The notes under the pieces were generated by a model, which searched no databases, was not told the origin of the DNA, and saw only the letters and a program-made list of their open reading frames with translations. Position numbers and translations under genes: made by a program. A stretch of DNA of 64,000 nucleotides from Rhodanobacter sp. B05 (GTDB lineage Bacteria > Pseudomonadota > Gammaproteobacteria > Xanthomonadales > Rhodanobacteraceae), in NCBI RefSeq assembly GCF_002001085.1, contig NZ_MUNU01000011.1, forward strand, positions 1-64,000, given 5' to 3'. Below, one piece after another: positions 1 through 7,482 of the stretch (positions within the stretch are counted from its first letter, which is position 1; each line of letters opens with the position of its first letter).

Positions 1-84
1 ATTACGCAGGGACATGGATGTGGTTTCCTTCCACGGCATGAAATGGCACCTCGAGCAGGCTATGAACCAGCGTCGAGGTGTAAC

Positions 85-130
85 CCATGTCCTGGCACAC
101 TTGTTACCTATGTCTCCGGTCTAAACAGGT
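85..130. mobile_element. Possible insertion-sequence terminal repeats (remnant)
   Basis: Two imperfect copies of a GTWACCYATGTC-like motif lie in tandem here (starting near 88 and near 108). Motifs of this kind are often seen at the ends of IS481/IS3/IS21-type elements. No transposase is recognisable beside them inside the window, so this may be the outer end of an element that continues to the left. The call rests on pattern memory only. Confidence 0.3.
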
Positions 131-307
131 CTGTGAAGAAAACCACTTCCTGTGGTTTTCTTCTATCGCGAGCCCGGCGCATGTATGCATGCCATCCTTG
201 GCATGCACCCTGCGGGCCAGCCTGCGGCTGTTCAAATCCGCTCCCAGCGGATTTGTCCGGACTCGCTCACGCGAATCAGGCACTTGCGTGCCCGATCCGC
301 GACCGGC

Positions 308-379
308 CATCGGGCAACTGCTCCTGCGTTGCCTCAACTCGGGCATCGGGCAATTGCTCCTGCATTGCCTCAACTCAGG
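308..379. repeat. 36-bp tandem repeat, two copies
   Basis: Two adjacent 36-bp units (308-343 and 344-379) differ at only three positions. The unit begins CATCGGGCAA and ends with CTCAACTCRGG. No function is evident. Confidence 0.8.
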
Positions 380-441
380 CATCCATGCCTTCGCCATGCC
401 CTCGCCATGGCCGGCCTGAGAGGTTGAATAGTCACAACCTC

Positions 442-1434
442 TCAGTGCACGTAGTTGATCGCGATCGCCGGAGTGATCGTGGTCGGCGTGTGGTGGCCGG
501 TGATCACGCGGGTGCCGAACAACACGCCAAGGTTGGCGCTCCAGCTGTATTCGATCGCCGGCGCGAAGCCGAACGCCTCGCTGGAACCCGAGCTTCGACG
601 AATGTATGCATCGCCGTAGCCGGGCAGCATCACGCCGTCCACGCGGGTGCCGTGATTGCGCCGCCAGGTGAGGTCGAACGCCAGCACCCAGCGCCGGCTC
701 AGGCTGTATTCCCAGGCCGCGTTGACGAGGAACGAGTTGCCGGGTCTGGCGTGGCCGCGAAAGCCGTTCGCGGTGCTGTAGACGCTGACGTCCTCGACGT
801 GCGCCTTGCCGGAAACGGATTGCGCCACGTTCAGGCGCATGCGCAGGATGCGGCCATTTGCGAGCCAGAAGTACGTCTGCGTGTTGAGCTGCAACGTCGT
901 AGCGGTGGCACCGCTGCCGAGCCCGTCGCCGGGCCGGTTGCCCAACTGGTCGTATTCTCCGCTCGGCAGCGTTTGCTGCAATTGCAGCGAGATCGTCGGC
1001 AGCGAACTGCCCTCGTGGAATTCGGTGAGCCGGTATTGCGCCTGCACGCTGATGTCGCCCAGCCCGATGCCGGAACTGTCTCCCGCGCCATCCACCCGGT
1101 TGTAACCCAGCACGGGAACCAGGCCGACCGTCAGCCGGTCGGTGAGCCCGTAGAGCATGTAGGTCAGCGAGCCGAAACCGTCCGCATGCGGCGAGGATGC
1201 ATCGTAGAGATAGGGCTCAATCAGGAAATGACCGCGGGGCAGGGTCGCGGCCGAGTTCGCCAGCATCGGGCCGGTCCACCAGGCGTCGTCCAGCGACTGA
1301 CGCGGTGGCGGCGAGGGCGGCACGGTTTCAGCGAGTGCTGTCGGATCACCTGCGGTCTGAGCCCATGCAGCCGGTGACAGCAAGCTGCCAGCCAGCGCGC
1401 AGCAAAAGGCGAAGCATCGTCGTCGTGGCGACAT
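442..1434 (-). CDS. Outer-membrane beta-barrel protein, phenol-degradation MetA-like family
   Basis: A predicted secreted protein of 330 residues. The chosen start at 1434 gives a typical signal peptide (MSPRRR, hydrophobic stretch, cleavage near AWAQ). The frame stays open upstream to 1506, but that would put 24 charged residues in front of the signal. The mature part is rich in alternating aromatic and polar beta strands, with blocks such as YMLYGLTDRLTVGLVP and GLGDISVQAQYRL. These resemble the putative MetA-pathway/transporter outer-membrane family. A terminal aromatic-rich strand (AIAINYVH) fits a barrel. The substrate is unknown. It stands alone, tail-on to the upstream non-coding stretch. 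Confidence 0.7.
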   Translation of the reverse strand: MSPRRRCFAFCCALAGSLLSPAAWAQTAGDPTALAETVPPSPPPRQSLDDAWWTGPMLANSAATLPRGHFLIEPYLYDASSPHADGFGSLTYMLYGLTDRLTVGLVPVLGYNRVDGAGDSSGIGLGDISVQAQYRLTEFHEGSSLPTISLQLQQTLPSGEYDQLGNRPGDGLGSGATATTLQLNTQTYFWLANGRILRMRLNVAQSVSGKAHVEDVSVYSTANGFRGHARPGNSFLVNAAWEYSLSRRWVLAFDLTWRRNHGTRVDGVMLPGYGDAYIRRSSGSSEAFGFAPAIEYSWSANLGVLFGTRVITGHHTPTTITPAIAINYVH

Positions 1435-1523
1435 GATTTTTGCCAATGGTATCTTGATTACCTCGTCCCTCGGTTCCGCCATACGATCCGTTCTTCGCAT
1501 CGCCATGACCAGCCGTTTCTTGC

Positions 1524-2159
1524 TCAGATCCGCTGCCAGCCTTCAAATCCGGTGAGCATCGCAGCGGCGATCAGCAGGCCGCCCACGCAGCGCGTCGCCA
1601 TCATCCCAGCCTCCGGTTTGCCCTGCAGCCATTGCCGCGCGCGATCGGCCATCAGGGCCACGCTGCCGTAAACGCATAGCTGGTTGATCGCGATAATCAG
1701 CCACATGACCAGCGCCTGCAGCCAGATCAGGCCGTACTGCGGGCGCAGGAACTGCGGGAAGATCGCCAGCATGAACAGGTAGGCCTTGGGATTGAGCAGG
1801 CAGGTCAGCATGCCCTGGCGAAAGGTCGCTGCGCGCGAGCGCAAGCGGGTATTGGGGCGCAGGCCGAACGAGGATTCGCTGCGCAGCAGCGAGATGCCGA
1901 TCCAGGCGATGTACAGCGCGCCGGCCAGCAGCAGGGCATTGAACATGCCGGGGATCAGCTTGATCAGCACGCTGATGCCCAGCGCCGTCATCAGCACATG
2001 GCAGACGCCGCCGGCGATGACGCCGGCGACCGCGGCGAAACCACGACTGCGCCCGCCGGCCAGAGCGCTGCCCATGACGAAGGCCATGTCCAGTCCCGGC
2101 AGCACGACGATGCCGAAGACCAGCGCGAAGAACAGCCACAACTGCTCGTAGTGGATCAT
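1524..2159 (-). CDS. LysE/RhtB-family amino-acid exporter
   Basis: An inner-membrane exporter of 211 residues. The N-terminus carries the family motif PGLDMAFVMGSAL near residues 20-32 (usually PGP in the family), then the G-rich second helix. The central LNPKAYLFMLAIFPQF block is typical of RhtB/LysE translocators, and about six membrane segments are visible. Family members export amino acids such as homoserine, threonine or lysine; the substrate here cannot be read from sequence. Its ATG overlaps the stop of the upstream NIPSNAP gene by 4 bp, so the two genes are almost certainly cotranscribed and probably translationally coupled. Confidence 0.85.
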   Translation of the reverse strand: MIHYEQLWLFFALVFGIVVLPGLDMAFVMGSALAGGRSRGFAAVAGVIAGGVCHVLMTALGISVLIKLIPGMFNALLLAGALYIAWIGISLLRSESSFGLRPNTRLRSRAATFRQGMLTCLLNPKAYLFMLAIFPQFLRPQYGLIWLQALVMWLIIAINQLCVYGSVALMADRARQWLQGKPEAGMMATRCVGGLLIAAAMLTGFEGWQRI

Positions 2160-3001
2160 GGCGACGTGGGCAACCAGCGCAGGCGCGAGCGCGGGGTCGG
2201 ATCCATCACCACGCGTTCCGGGGTGCTGCGCAGCAGGCCGCCCGCAAGCAGCGACTGTTCGGCGGATGCGAGGCGCGGCGCAAGGCCCTTGTCCAGCGTC
2301 GAGTTGTCACGGACCACGCCAAGCCACACCAGGAACGGGCCGTCCGTGCGGATCGGCAACTGCGGAAAGTTGTTCGGCACATCCAGCGACACCAGCACGC
2401 CGGCCGGATGCACGCCATCGATGCGATAGGCCTCGAAGGCGGCCTCGGCCTGCTTTGCAAACGCTTCCTCGCTGCCTTTCTTCACCGCGAAGATCTGTGC
2501 GACCACGATGCCCTGCGCACCATGGTCTTCGGTCACCGGGTCGACCGCCGGCAGCACGGTGATGCCCTGATCCGCATGCAGCGGGCGCAGCAGCATCACG
2601 TTGTCGCTGTCCGGCAGGATCGCGTTGATCTTGACCCGGTGTTCCCGCCACAGCGGGCCGTAGTAGAACGCCGCGTTGACGATCGGCCGCGCGTTGATGT
2701 CGTGGAAGCCGCGCAGCCAGGTGAAATGGTTCGGATGGCCGCGCTCGGTGAACTGGCCGAACACCATCGCGCCGAGCTGCTCGAAGGCTTCCGGAAAGTA
2801 CGCGTCGAAGTATTTGACGAAGTGCGCCAGTTCGCCGTCGCTGGTGACGTAGCGGCGGAATTCGACGACCTGGTAATCCTTCAGGTGTTGCACGCTTTGC
2901 ATGGCGGAAGCCTCGTTGACGGGGTTGCCGTGGGCGGGAACTGCCGCGCCGAACGCAAGCCACGCAGCGAGTCCGGAAAGCAATGTTTTGAAGTACGACA
3001 T
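2156..3001 (-). CDS. NIPSNAP-family protein with signal peptide
   Basis: A 281-residue protein with an N-terminal hydrophobic segment (residues 1-25, ending PAHGNP) that looks like a signal peptide. From about residue 40 it has the ferredoxin-like NIPSNAP fold pattern (YQVVEFRRYVTSDGEL..FVKYFDAYFPEAFEQLG), with a second related segment later (GIVVAQIFAVKKGSEEAF). The molecular function of this family is not settled. It is first in a two-gene unit with the LysE exporter and is transcribed divergently from a WYL-type regulator, which is the likely controller. An inverted repeat sits in the shared intergenic region. Confidence 0.8.
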   Translation of the reverse strand: MSYFKTLLSGLAAWLAFGAAVPAHGNPVNEASAMQSVQHLKDYQVVEFRRYVTSDGELAHFVKYFDAYFPEAFEQLGAMVFGQFTERGHPNHFTWLRGFHDINARPIVNAAFYYGPLWREHRVKINAILPDSDNVMLLRPLHADQGITVLPAVDPVTEDHGAQGIVVAQIFAVKKGSEEAFAKQAEAAFEAYRIDGVHPAGVLVSLDVPNNFPQLPIRTDGPFLVWLGVVRDNSTLDKGLAPRLASAEQSLLAGGLLRSTPERVVMDPTPRSRLRWLPTSP

Positions 3002-3052
3002 GGGGATCCCCGCCCGGGTCAGTGATTGGCGCAGGCCACGTTAAAGCTCATA

Positions 3053-3071
3053 CAGGGCAAAATTCGCCCTG
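3053..3071. promoter_or_regulatory. Inverted repeat, candidate operator of the WYL regulator
   Basis: A perfect CAGGGC-7 nt-GCCCTG dyad lies in the 93-bp gap between the divergent NIPSNAP gene and the YafY/WYL regulator, 23 bp before the regulator ATG. Its placement suggests an autoregulatory operator controlling both directions; this is an inference. Confidence 0.5.
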
Positions 3072-3094
3072 ATTGATTGCTACCATCGCCACCC

Positions 3095-4045
3095 ATGGCC
3101 AAGCCCACCACCCGCGTGCTGGCGGTGCTCGATCTGCTGCAAAGCCACGGCCGCATGAGCGGCCCGGAACTGGCGCGGCGGGTCGGCGTCGACGTGCGCA
3201 CGCTGCGGCGCTACATCGTGATGCTGGAAGACCTCGGCATTCCGCTGACCACCGAGCGTGGCCGCCACGGTGCCTACATGCTGGTCGCCGGCTTCAGGCT
3301 GCCGCCGATGATGTTCACCAACGATGAGGCGGTGGCGCTGTCGGTGGGCATGGTGGCGGCGCGTGGGCTGGGCCTGGCCGCGGCCCAGCCCGCGGTGGAA
3401 AGCGCGCAGGCCAAGCTGGCCCGAGTGATGCCGGATGGCCTGAAGCGCCACGTGCGCGCGATCGCCGATACGGTCAAGGTCGATCTGCTGCCTTCCACCC
3501 ACACGCCGGCCAGCAATGCCGCGCTGATCGCGCTGACCACGGCAGCGCAGGCACAGCAGCGGGTGAGCATGAGCTACGACTCGGCGCAGGGCAGTCATAC
3601 CGAACGGGAGTTCGATCCGTACGGCCTGGCCTGGCGCGCCGGTGCCTGGTACGCGCTGGGCATGTGCCATCTGCGCCACGGCCTGCGCTCGTTCCGGTTG
3701 GACCGCATGGGCGAAGTGACCTTGCGGGAGCAGCACTTCGAACGACCCGCGAATTTCGACGCGCTGGAGCAACTGGTGCAAGGCATTGCCGGCATGCCGC
3801 GAGGCCGCAGCATCGAGGTGCTGCTGCACACCGACCTGCCGGCGGCACGCCGTGCCTTCTCACTCGATTTCGGTCTGCTGGAGCCGGTGGATGCCGGCGT
3901 GTTGTTGCGCAGCAGCGCCGACGACCTCGCCTGGTTCGCCCGCCAGCTTGCCGGGGTGCCGTTCGACTTCGAGATACGAACGCCGGTGGAGTTGCGTACC
4001 GAGCTGGCACGCTGCGCCACGCGTCTGCGGGCCCTGGCCGGCTGA
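3095..4045 (+). CDS. YafY-type transcriptional regulator (HTH_11 + WYL)
   Basis: A cytoplasmic DNA-binding protein of 316 residues. Residues about 5-60 form a winged helix (LDLLQSHGRMSGPELARRVGVDVRTLRRYI). The central part carries the WYL signature region (EFDPYGLAWRAGAWYALGMCHLR), and a WCX-like C-terminal domain follows. WYL proteins sense small ligands or nucleic acids. The ATG at 3095 (MAKPTTRV) is preferred over an in-frame TTG at 3077. It is divergent from NIPSNAP-LysE, its probable targets, and ends 2 bp before the convergent EamA gene. Confidence 0.85.
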   Translation: MAKPTTRVLAVLDLLQSHGRMSGPELARRVGVDVRTLRRYIVMLEDLGIPLTTERGRHGAYMLVAGFRLPPMMFTNDEAVALSVGMVAARGLGLAAAQPAVESAQAKLARVMPDGLKRHVRAIADTVKVDLLPSTHTPASNAALIALTTAAQAQQRVSMSYDSAQGSHTEREFDPYGLAWRAGAWYALGMCHLRHGLRSFRLDRMGEVTLREQHFERPANFDALEQLVQGIAGMPRGRSIEVLLHTDLPAARRAFSLDFGLLEPVDAGVLLRSSADDLAWFARQLAGVPFDFEIRTPVELRTELARCATRLRALAG

Positions 4046-4047
4046 CG

Positions 4048-4923
4048 TCAGATCATCCGGATGCGCTTCCACCAGCGGGTGACCTTGTCCTCGCGCACGA
4101 AGGTGAACAGGCCCGCGCCGAGGATGATCGCGATGCCGACCGCCATCGGCCAGTCCAGCTGGTCATGGAAAACCAGGTAGCCCAGCAGCACGGCCCACAG
4201 CATCTGGCTGTACTGGGTCGGTGCCACGTGGTTGGCCGGTGCCAGCCGGGTGGCCAGCATCAGCAGCACCGAGCCCAGCGCCGAGAGCAGGCCGTAGCCA
4301 AGCAGCAGCGCCCACTGGCCCGGTTGCGGCCAGCGGAAGTCGGCCAGCATCAACATGCCGGATACCAGCATCGAGCCGATGATGCCGGCACCGAACAGAC
4401 TGACGCGCTTCTCGTGCGGGCCGGCCAGGCGCAGCGCGATCATCGACACCGCTCCGGCAAGGCCGCAGATGATGGCGGCCAGGTGGCCGATGCCGAGCGC
4501 GCGGAAGCCCGGTCGCAGCACCACCAGCACGCCGACGAAACCGGCCATCACCGCCGACCAGCGGCGCCAGCCGACGTGTTCGTGCAACACCAGTACGGAA
4601 AGGATGGTGACGAAGATCGGCAGCAGGAAGATCAATGCGAACGCCTCGGCCATCGGCAGCGCGGTGAAGGCGACCACCGCAGCGATGCTGCCGACCGCAC
4701 TGGCCCCCGCGCGCACCAGGTACAGGCCCTGGCGCTGGGCCAGCGCGGCGTCGCGCCAGCGATCGCCGCGACCCTTGATGAACGGAAGCGCGGTCAGGCC
4801 AAGCGCGGCGCCAAAGAACACCGCCTCATAGGCCGGCAGGGAACCGCGCAGTGATTTCACGAAGGCATCGCTGAACGCATAGGCGGCAAACGCCATGAAG
4901 CCGAGCAGTACGCCTTTGAACAT
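4048..4923 (-). CDS. EamA/DMT-family membrane transporter
   Basis: An inner-membrane protein of 291 residues with ten predicted transmembrane helices arranged as two EamA repeats. The first begins MFKGVLLGFMAFAAYAFSDAF and the second near residue 150. The ATG at 4923 is chosen because the frame, although open for another 1.8 kb upstream on this strand, runs antisense through gcdH there. The DMT superfamily exports metabolites; the substrate is unknown. It is divergent from gcdH with 117 bp between the starts. Confidence 0.85.
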   Translation of the reverse strand: MFKGVLLGFMAFAAYAFSDAFVKSLRGSLPAYEAVFFGAALGLTALPFIKGRGDRWRDAALAQRQGLYLVRAGASAVGSIAAVVAFTALPMAEAFALIFLLPIFVTILSVLVLHEHVGWRRWSAVMAGFVGVLVVLRPGFRALGIGHLAAIICGLAGAVSMIALRLAGPHEKRVSLFGAGIIGSMLVSGMLMLADFRWPQPGQWALLLGYGLLSALGSVLLMLATRLAPANHVAPTQYSQMLWAVLLGYLVFHDQLDWPMAVGIAIILGAGLFTFVREDKVTRWWKRIRMI

Positions 4924-5040
4924 GGGATTCCGGGAGGGATCGGGGTGGTGAATTCGGATCGGGGGGCGGCCCTGGCCTCGGCCCGCAGCCTGTTCCCGCG
5001 CTACAATACCCGTTTTATCGCGTCGCTTTCCGGAGCTTCC

Positions 5041-6210
5041 ATGGCAGTCAGTCTGAATCCGCTCGATCTGTACGATGTCCGCTCGCTGCTCACCGACGAG
5101 GAGCGCATGGTGCAGGACAGCGTCGGCCGCTTCGTCGACGAACGCGTGCTGCCGATCATCGGCGACTGTTTCGACCAGGCACGTTTCCCGCAGGAGCTGA
5201 TCCCGGAAATCGCCGCGCTCGGCCTGCTCGGCGCGACCATCCCGGAGGAATACGGCGGTGCCGGCATGAATGGCGTGAGTTATGGCCTGATCTGCCAGGA
5301 ACTGGAGCGCGGCGATTCCGGCCTGCGCAGCTTCGCCTCGGTGCAAAGCTCGCTGTGCATGTACCCGATCTTCGCCTACGGCAGCGAGGAGCAGAAAAAA
5401 CACTACCTGCCGCGGATGTCGGCTGGCGAGGTGATCGGCTGCTTCGGCCTGACCGAGCCGCACGGTGGCTCCGATCCGGCCAACATGAAGACGCATGCGA
5501 AGAAGGACGGCAGCGACTGGGTCATCAATGGCGCCAAGATGTGGATCACCAACGGCAACCTGGCGCACATCGCGATCGTGTGGGCGCAGACCGAGGACGG
5601 CATCCAGGGCTTCGTGGTGCCGACCGACACGGCCGGCTTCAAGGCGCAGGAAATCCACAAGAAGATGAGCCTGCGCGCCTCGGTCACCAGCGCACTGTTC
5701 TTCGACAACGTGCGTGTGCCGGACAGCGCGCGACTGCCCAACGTGAAGGGTCTGAAGGGGCCGCTGGGGTGCCTCACGCAGGCGCGCTACGGCATCACCT
5801 GGGGCCCGATCGGCGCGGCGCAGGCCTGCCTCAAGGAAGTACTCGACTACACGGCCGAGCGCATTCTGTTCGGCAAGCCGCTCGCGTCCAACCAGGCGGT
5901 GCAATTGAAGATGGCCGACATGGCCCGCCGCATCACCACCGCGCAACTGCTGTCGCTGCAGCTCGGCCGCCTGAAGGATGCCGGCAAGATGCAGCCGACC
6001 CAGGTCTCGCTGGCCAAGTGGAACAACTGCCGCATGGCGATCGACATCGCGCGCCAGTGCCGCGACATTCTCGGCGGTGCCGGCATCACCACCGAGCACG
6101 GCGCGATCCGCCACGCGCTGAACCTGGAATCGGTGATCACCTATGAAGGCACCGAGACCGTGCACGAACTGGTGGTCGGTCGCGAGCTGACCGGCATCAA
6201 CGCGTTCTGA
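5041..6210 (+). CDS. gcdH: Glutaryl-CoA dehydrogenase
   Basis: A 389-residue flavoenzyme that oxidises and decarboxylates glutaryl-CoA to crotonyl-CoA in lysine/tryptophan breakdown. It follows the acyl-CoA dehydrogenase plan and matches human GCDH closely by eye: RSFASVQSSL (substrate-binding Arg and Ser), GCFGLTEPHGGSDP for FAD, WITNG, and ARYGITWG. YEGTETVHELVVGRELTGINAF carries the catalytic Glu at residue 369. ATG 5041 gives the normal N-terminus (MAVSLNPLD); 32 extra upstream codons look non-coding. A repeat element follows directly after the stop. Confidence 0.93.
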   Translation: MAVSLNPLDLYDVRSLLTDEERMVQDSVGRFVDERVLPIIGDCFDQARFPQELIPEIAALGLLGATIPEEYGGAGMNGVSYGLICQELERGDSGLRSFASVQSSLCMYPIFAYGSEEQKKHYLPRMSAGEVIGCFGLTEPHGGSDPANMKTHAKKDGSDWVINGAKMWITNGNLAHIAIVWAQTEDGIQGFVVPTDTAGFKAQEIHKKMSLRASVTSALFFDNVRVPDSARLPNVKGLKGPLGCLTQARYGITWGPIGAAQACLKEVLDYTAERILFGKPLASNQAVQLKMADMARRITTAQLLSLQLGRLKDAGKMQPTQVSLAKWNNCRMAIDIARQCRDILGGAGITTEHGAIRHALNLESVITYEGTETVHELVVGRELTGINAF

Positions 6211-6218
6211 CGATTTTC

Positions 6219-6379
6219 CCTTCTCCCTCCAGGGCAAGGTGCCCGAAGGGCGGATGAGCTCTACTCCTTCTCCCTCCGGGAGAAGGTGCCCGAAGGGCGG
6301 ATGAGGGTTCGGGCGGAGCGAATTTCCTCGCGCTGGCCGCACCCTCTCCCCAACCCCTCTCCCGATGGGAGAGGGGCTC
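6219..6379. repeat. CCCTCTCCC-type palindromic repeat cluster
   Basis: Between gcdH and the acetyltransferase lie two tandem near-identical units (CCTTCTCCCTCC followed by AAGGTGCCCGAAGGGCGGATGAG, at 6219 and again near 6266). They are followed by a palindrome with CCCCTCTCCC / GGGAGAGGGG arms. This is the dispersed element common in Xanthomonadales genomes. A related copy sits inside mfd at 14123-14243. Confidence 0.85.
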
Positions 6380-6394
6380 TCAGGAGCCAACCTC

Positions 6395-6937
6395 TTGCAG
6401 GTACCAGACATCCGCATTGAAACTGATCGCTTGATCCTGCGTCCGACCCGGGCAGAGGATTTCGAAGGTTGGGCCGCGCTCATGGGCGACGAGGACAACT
6501 CGCGCCATATCGGCGGCCTCCAGGCGCGCGCGACGGCGTGGCGAGGTTTCCTCAGCATGGCCGGCGCGTGGGCCATCCAGGGCTTCGGCATGTTTTCGGT
6601 GATCGAGAAAAGCAGCGGACGCTGGATCGGCCGGCTCGGTCCGTGGTGCCCGGAGGGCTGGCCCGGTACCGAGGTGGGCTGGGGCCTGCTGCGCGACGCC
6701 TGGGGCAACGGCTACGCCATCGAAGGGTCGGTCGCGGCGATCGACTGGGCCTTCGATCATCTGGGCTGGACCGAGGTGATCCACACCATCGCGCCGGACA
6801 ACACCGCTTCGCAGGGCGTCGCGCGCCGGCTCGGTTCAAGCCTGATCGGCCCCGGACGTTTGCCCGAGCCTTTCCAGGATCTGCCGGTGGAGATCTGGGG
6901 CCAGGATCGCGATGCGTGGAAACAGCGCCGCGCATGA
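6395..6937 (+). CDS. GNAT-family N-acetyltransferase (RimJ-like)
   Basis: A 180-residue acetyltransferase. The N-terminal IETDRLILRPTRAEDFEGW is typical of the RimJ/RimL-like group, followed by GLLRDAWGNGYAIEGSVAAIDWAF (acetyl-CoA loop region) and HTIAPDNTASQGVARRLG. I place the start at TTG 6395 because AGGAG lies 8 nt upstream (6382-6386). An ATG at 6365 is in frame but sits inside the repeat element and has no ribosome site. The acceptor substrate is unknown. Its stop overlaps the next gene by 4 bp. Confidence 0.8.
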   Translation: MQVPDIRIETDRLILRPTRAEDFEGWAALMGDEDNSRHIGGLQARATAWRGFLSMAGAWAIQGFGMFSVIEKSSGRWIGRLGPWCPEGWPGTEVGWGLLRDAWGNGYAIEGSVAAIDWAFDHLGWTEVIHTIAPDNTASQGVARRLGSSLIGPGRLPEPFQDLPVEIWGQDRDAWKQRRA

Positions 6938-7440
6938 GCCACGTGCCGCCCGCGCTATATGCCACCCTGGCCGAAATCGTGCCGGAACTGCATGTCCACT
7001 GCACCGCACCGTGGTGTCTGATCGGCAGCGCCGCCGCTCTGTTGCTGGGGGCGGAGGTCAGCGCAGCCGACGTCGATGTGCTCACCTCGCGCGCCGATGC
7101 CGATGCCTTGATGACGTTGTGGGTGGAGCGACGCGAGTCCGTGTCCGCCCGCACCGACGACCGGCTTTTCCGCTCGCATTTCGCGCGGTTCCGTTTCCCG
7201 GGGGCGCCGGTCGAGGTCATGGGCGCACTGGAACTGAATGCCGATGACGGCTGGCAGGCCGTGCAGCCGGGGCGGCTGCAACTGGCTGGCCTGAATGGCA
7301 TGGCCGTACCGGTGCCGTGCGTCGAAGACCAGATTCGTCTGTTCGAAAGCTTCGGGCGCGAGAAGGACATGCGCCGTGCCGCCGCGTTGCGCGCGCTGAA
7401 TGCGTCGACGTTCGCGCTGCCCGTTTTTTCATCCCATTGA
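6934..7440 (+). CDS. Nucleotidyltransferase-like protein
   Basis: A 168-residue protein whose N-terminus (PWCLIGSAAALLLGAEVSAADVDVLTS) matches the nucleotidyltransferase-fold pattern: a G-S loop, then a paired-aspartate DVDVL strand. A later AVPVPCVEDQIRLFESFGREKDMRRAAAL helix region fits the same fold in uncharacterised relatives. The ATG overlaps the stop of the acetyltransferase (ATGA), indicating coupling. No toxin or antitoxin partner other than the GNAT gene is present. The function is not known; the fold call is from motif reading only. Confidence 0.6.
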   Translation: MSHVPPALYATLAEIVPELHVHCTAPWCLIGSAAALLLGAEVSAADVDVLTSRADADALMTLWVERRESVSARTDDRLFRSHFARFRFPGAPVEVMGALELNADDGWQAVQPGRLQLAGLNGMAVPVPCVEDQIRLFESFGREKDMRRAAALRALNASTFALPVFSSH

Positions 7441-7482
7441 ACGCTGCATTGCAGCCGCCTCCCTACACGAAACGACCACGCC

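Larger units (their letters stand above)
1..441. other. Non-coding stretch rich in small hairpins
   Basis: No convincing gene is seen here. The stretch holds several perfect short palindromes: 138-160 (9-bp arms), 187-206 (8-bp arms) and 233-255 (10-bp arms, 3-nt loop). It also contains a 36-bp tandem repeat and a possible insertion-sequence end, both listed separately. Open frames in it have no recognisable protein features. Confidence 0.6.

Noticed and set aside
43..1377. Long open frame on the plus strand over the outer-membrane protein gene
   Set aside because: It is antisense to a gene with a signal peptide and barrel pattern. Its product is Arg/Ala/Gln-rich shadow sequence without motifs, as expected in high-GC DNA.
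4924..6708. Upstream extension of the EamA transporter frame on the minus strand
   Set aside because: It runs antisense through gcdH and the repeat element and has no membrane or EamA features. The true start at 4923 gives a normal-length protein.
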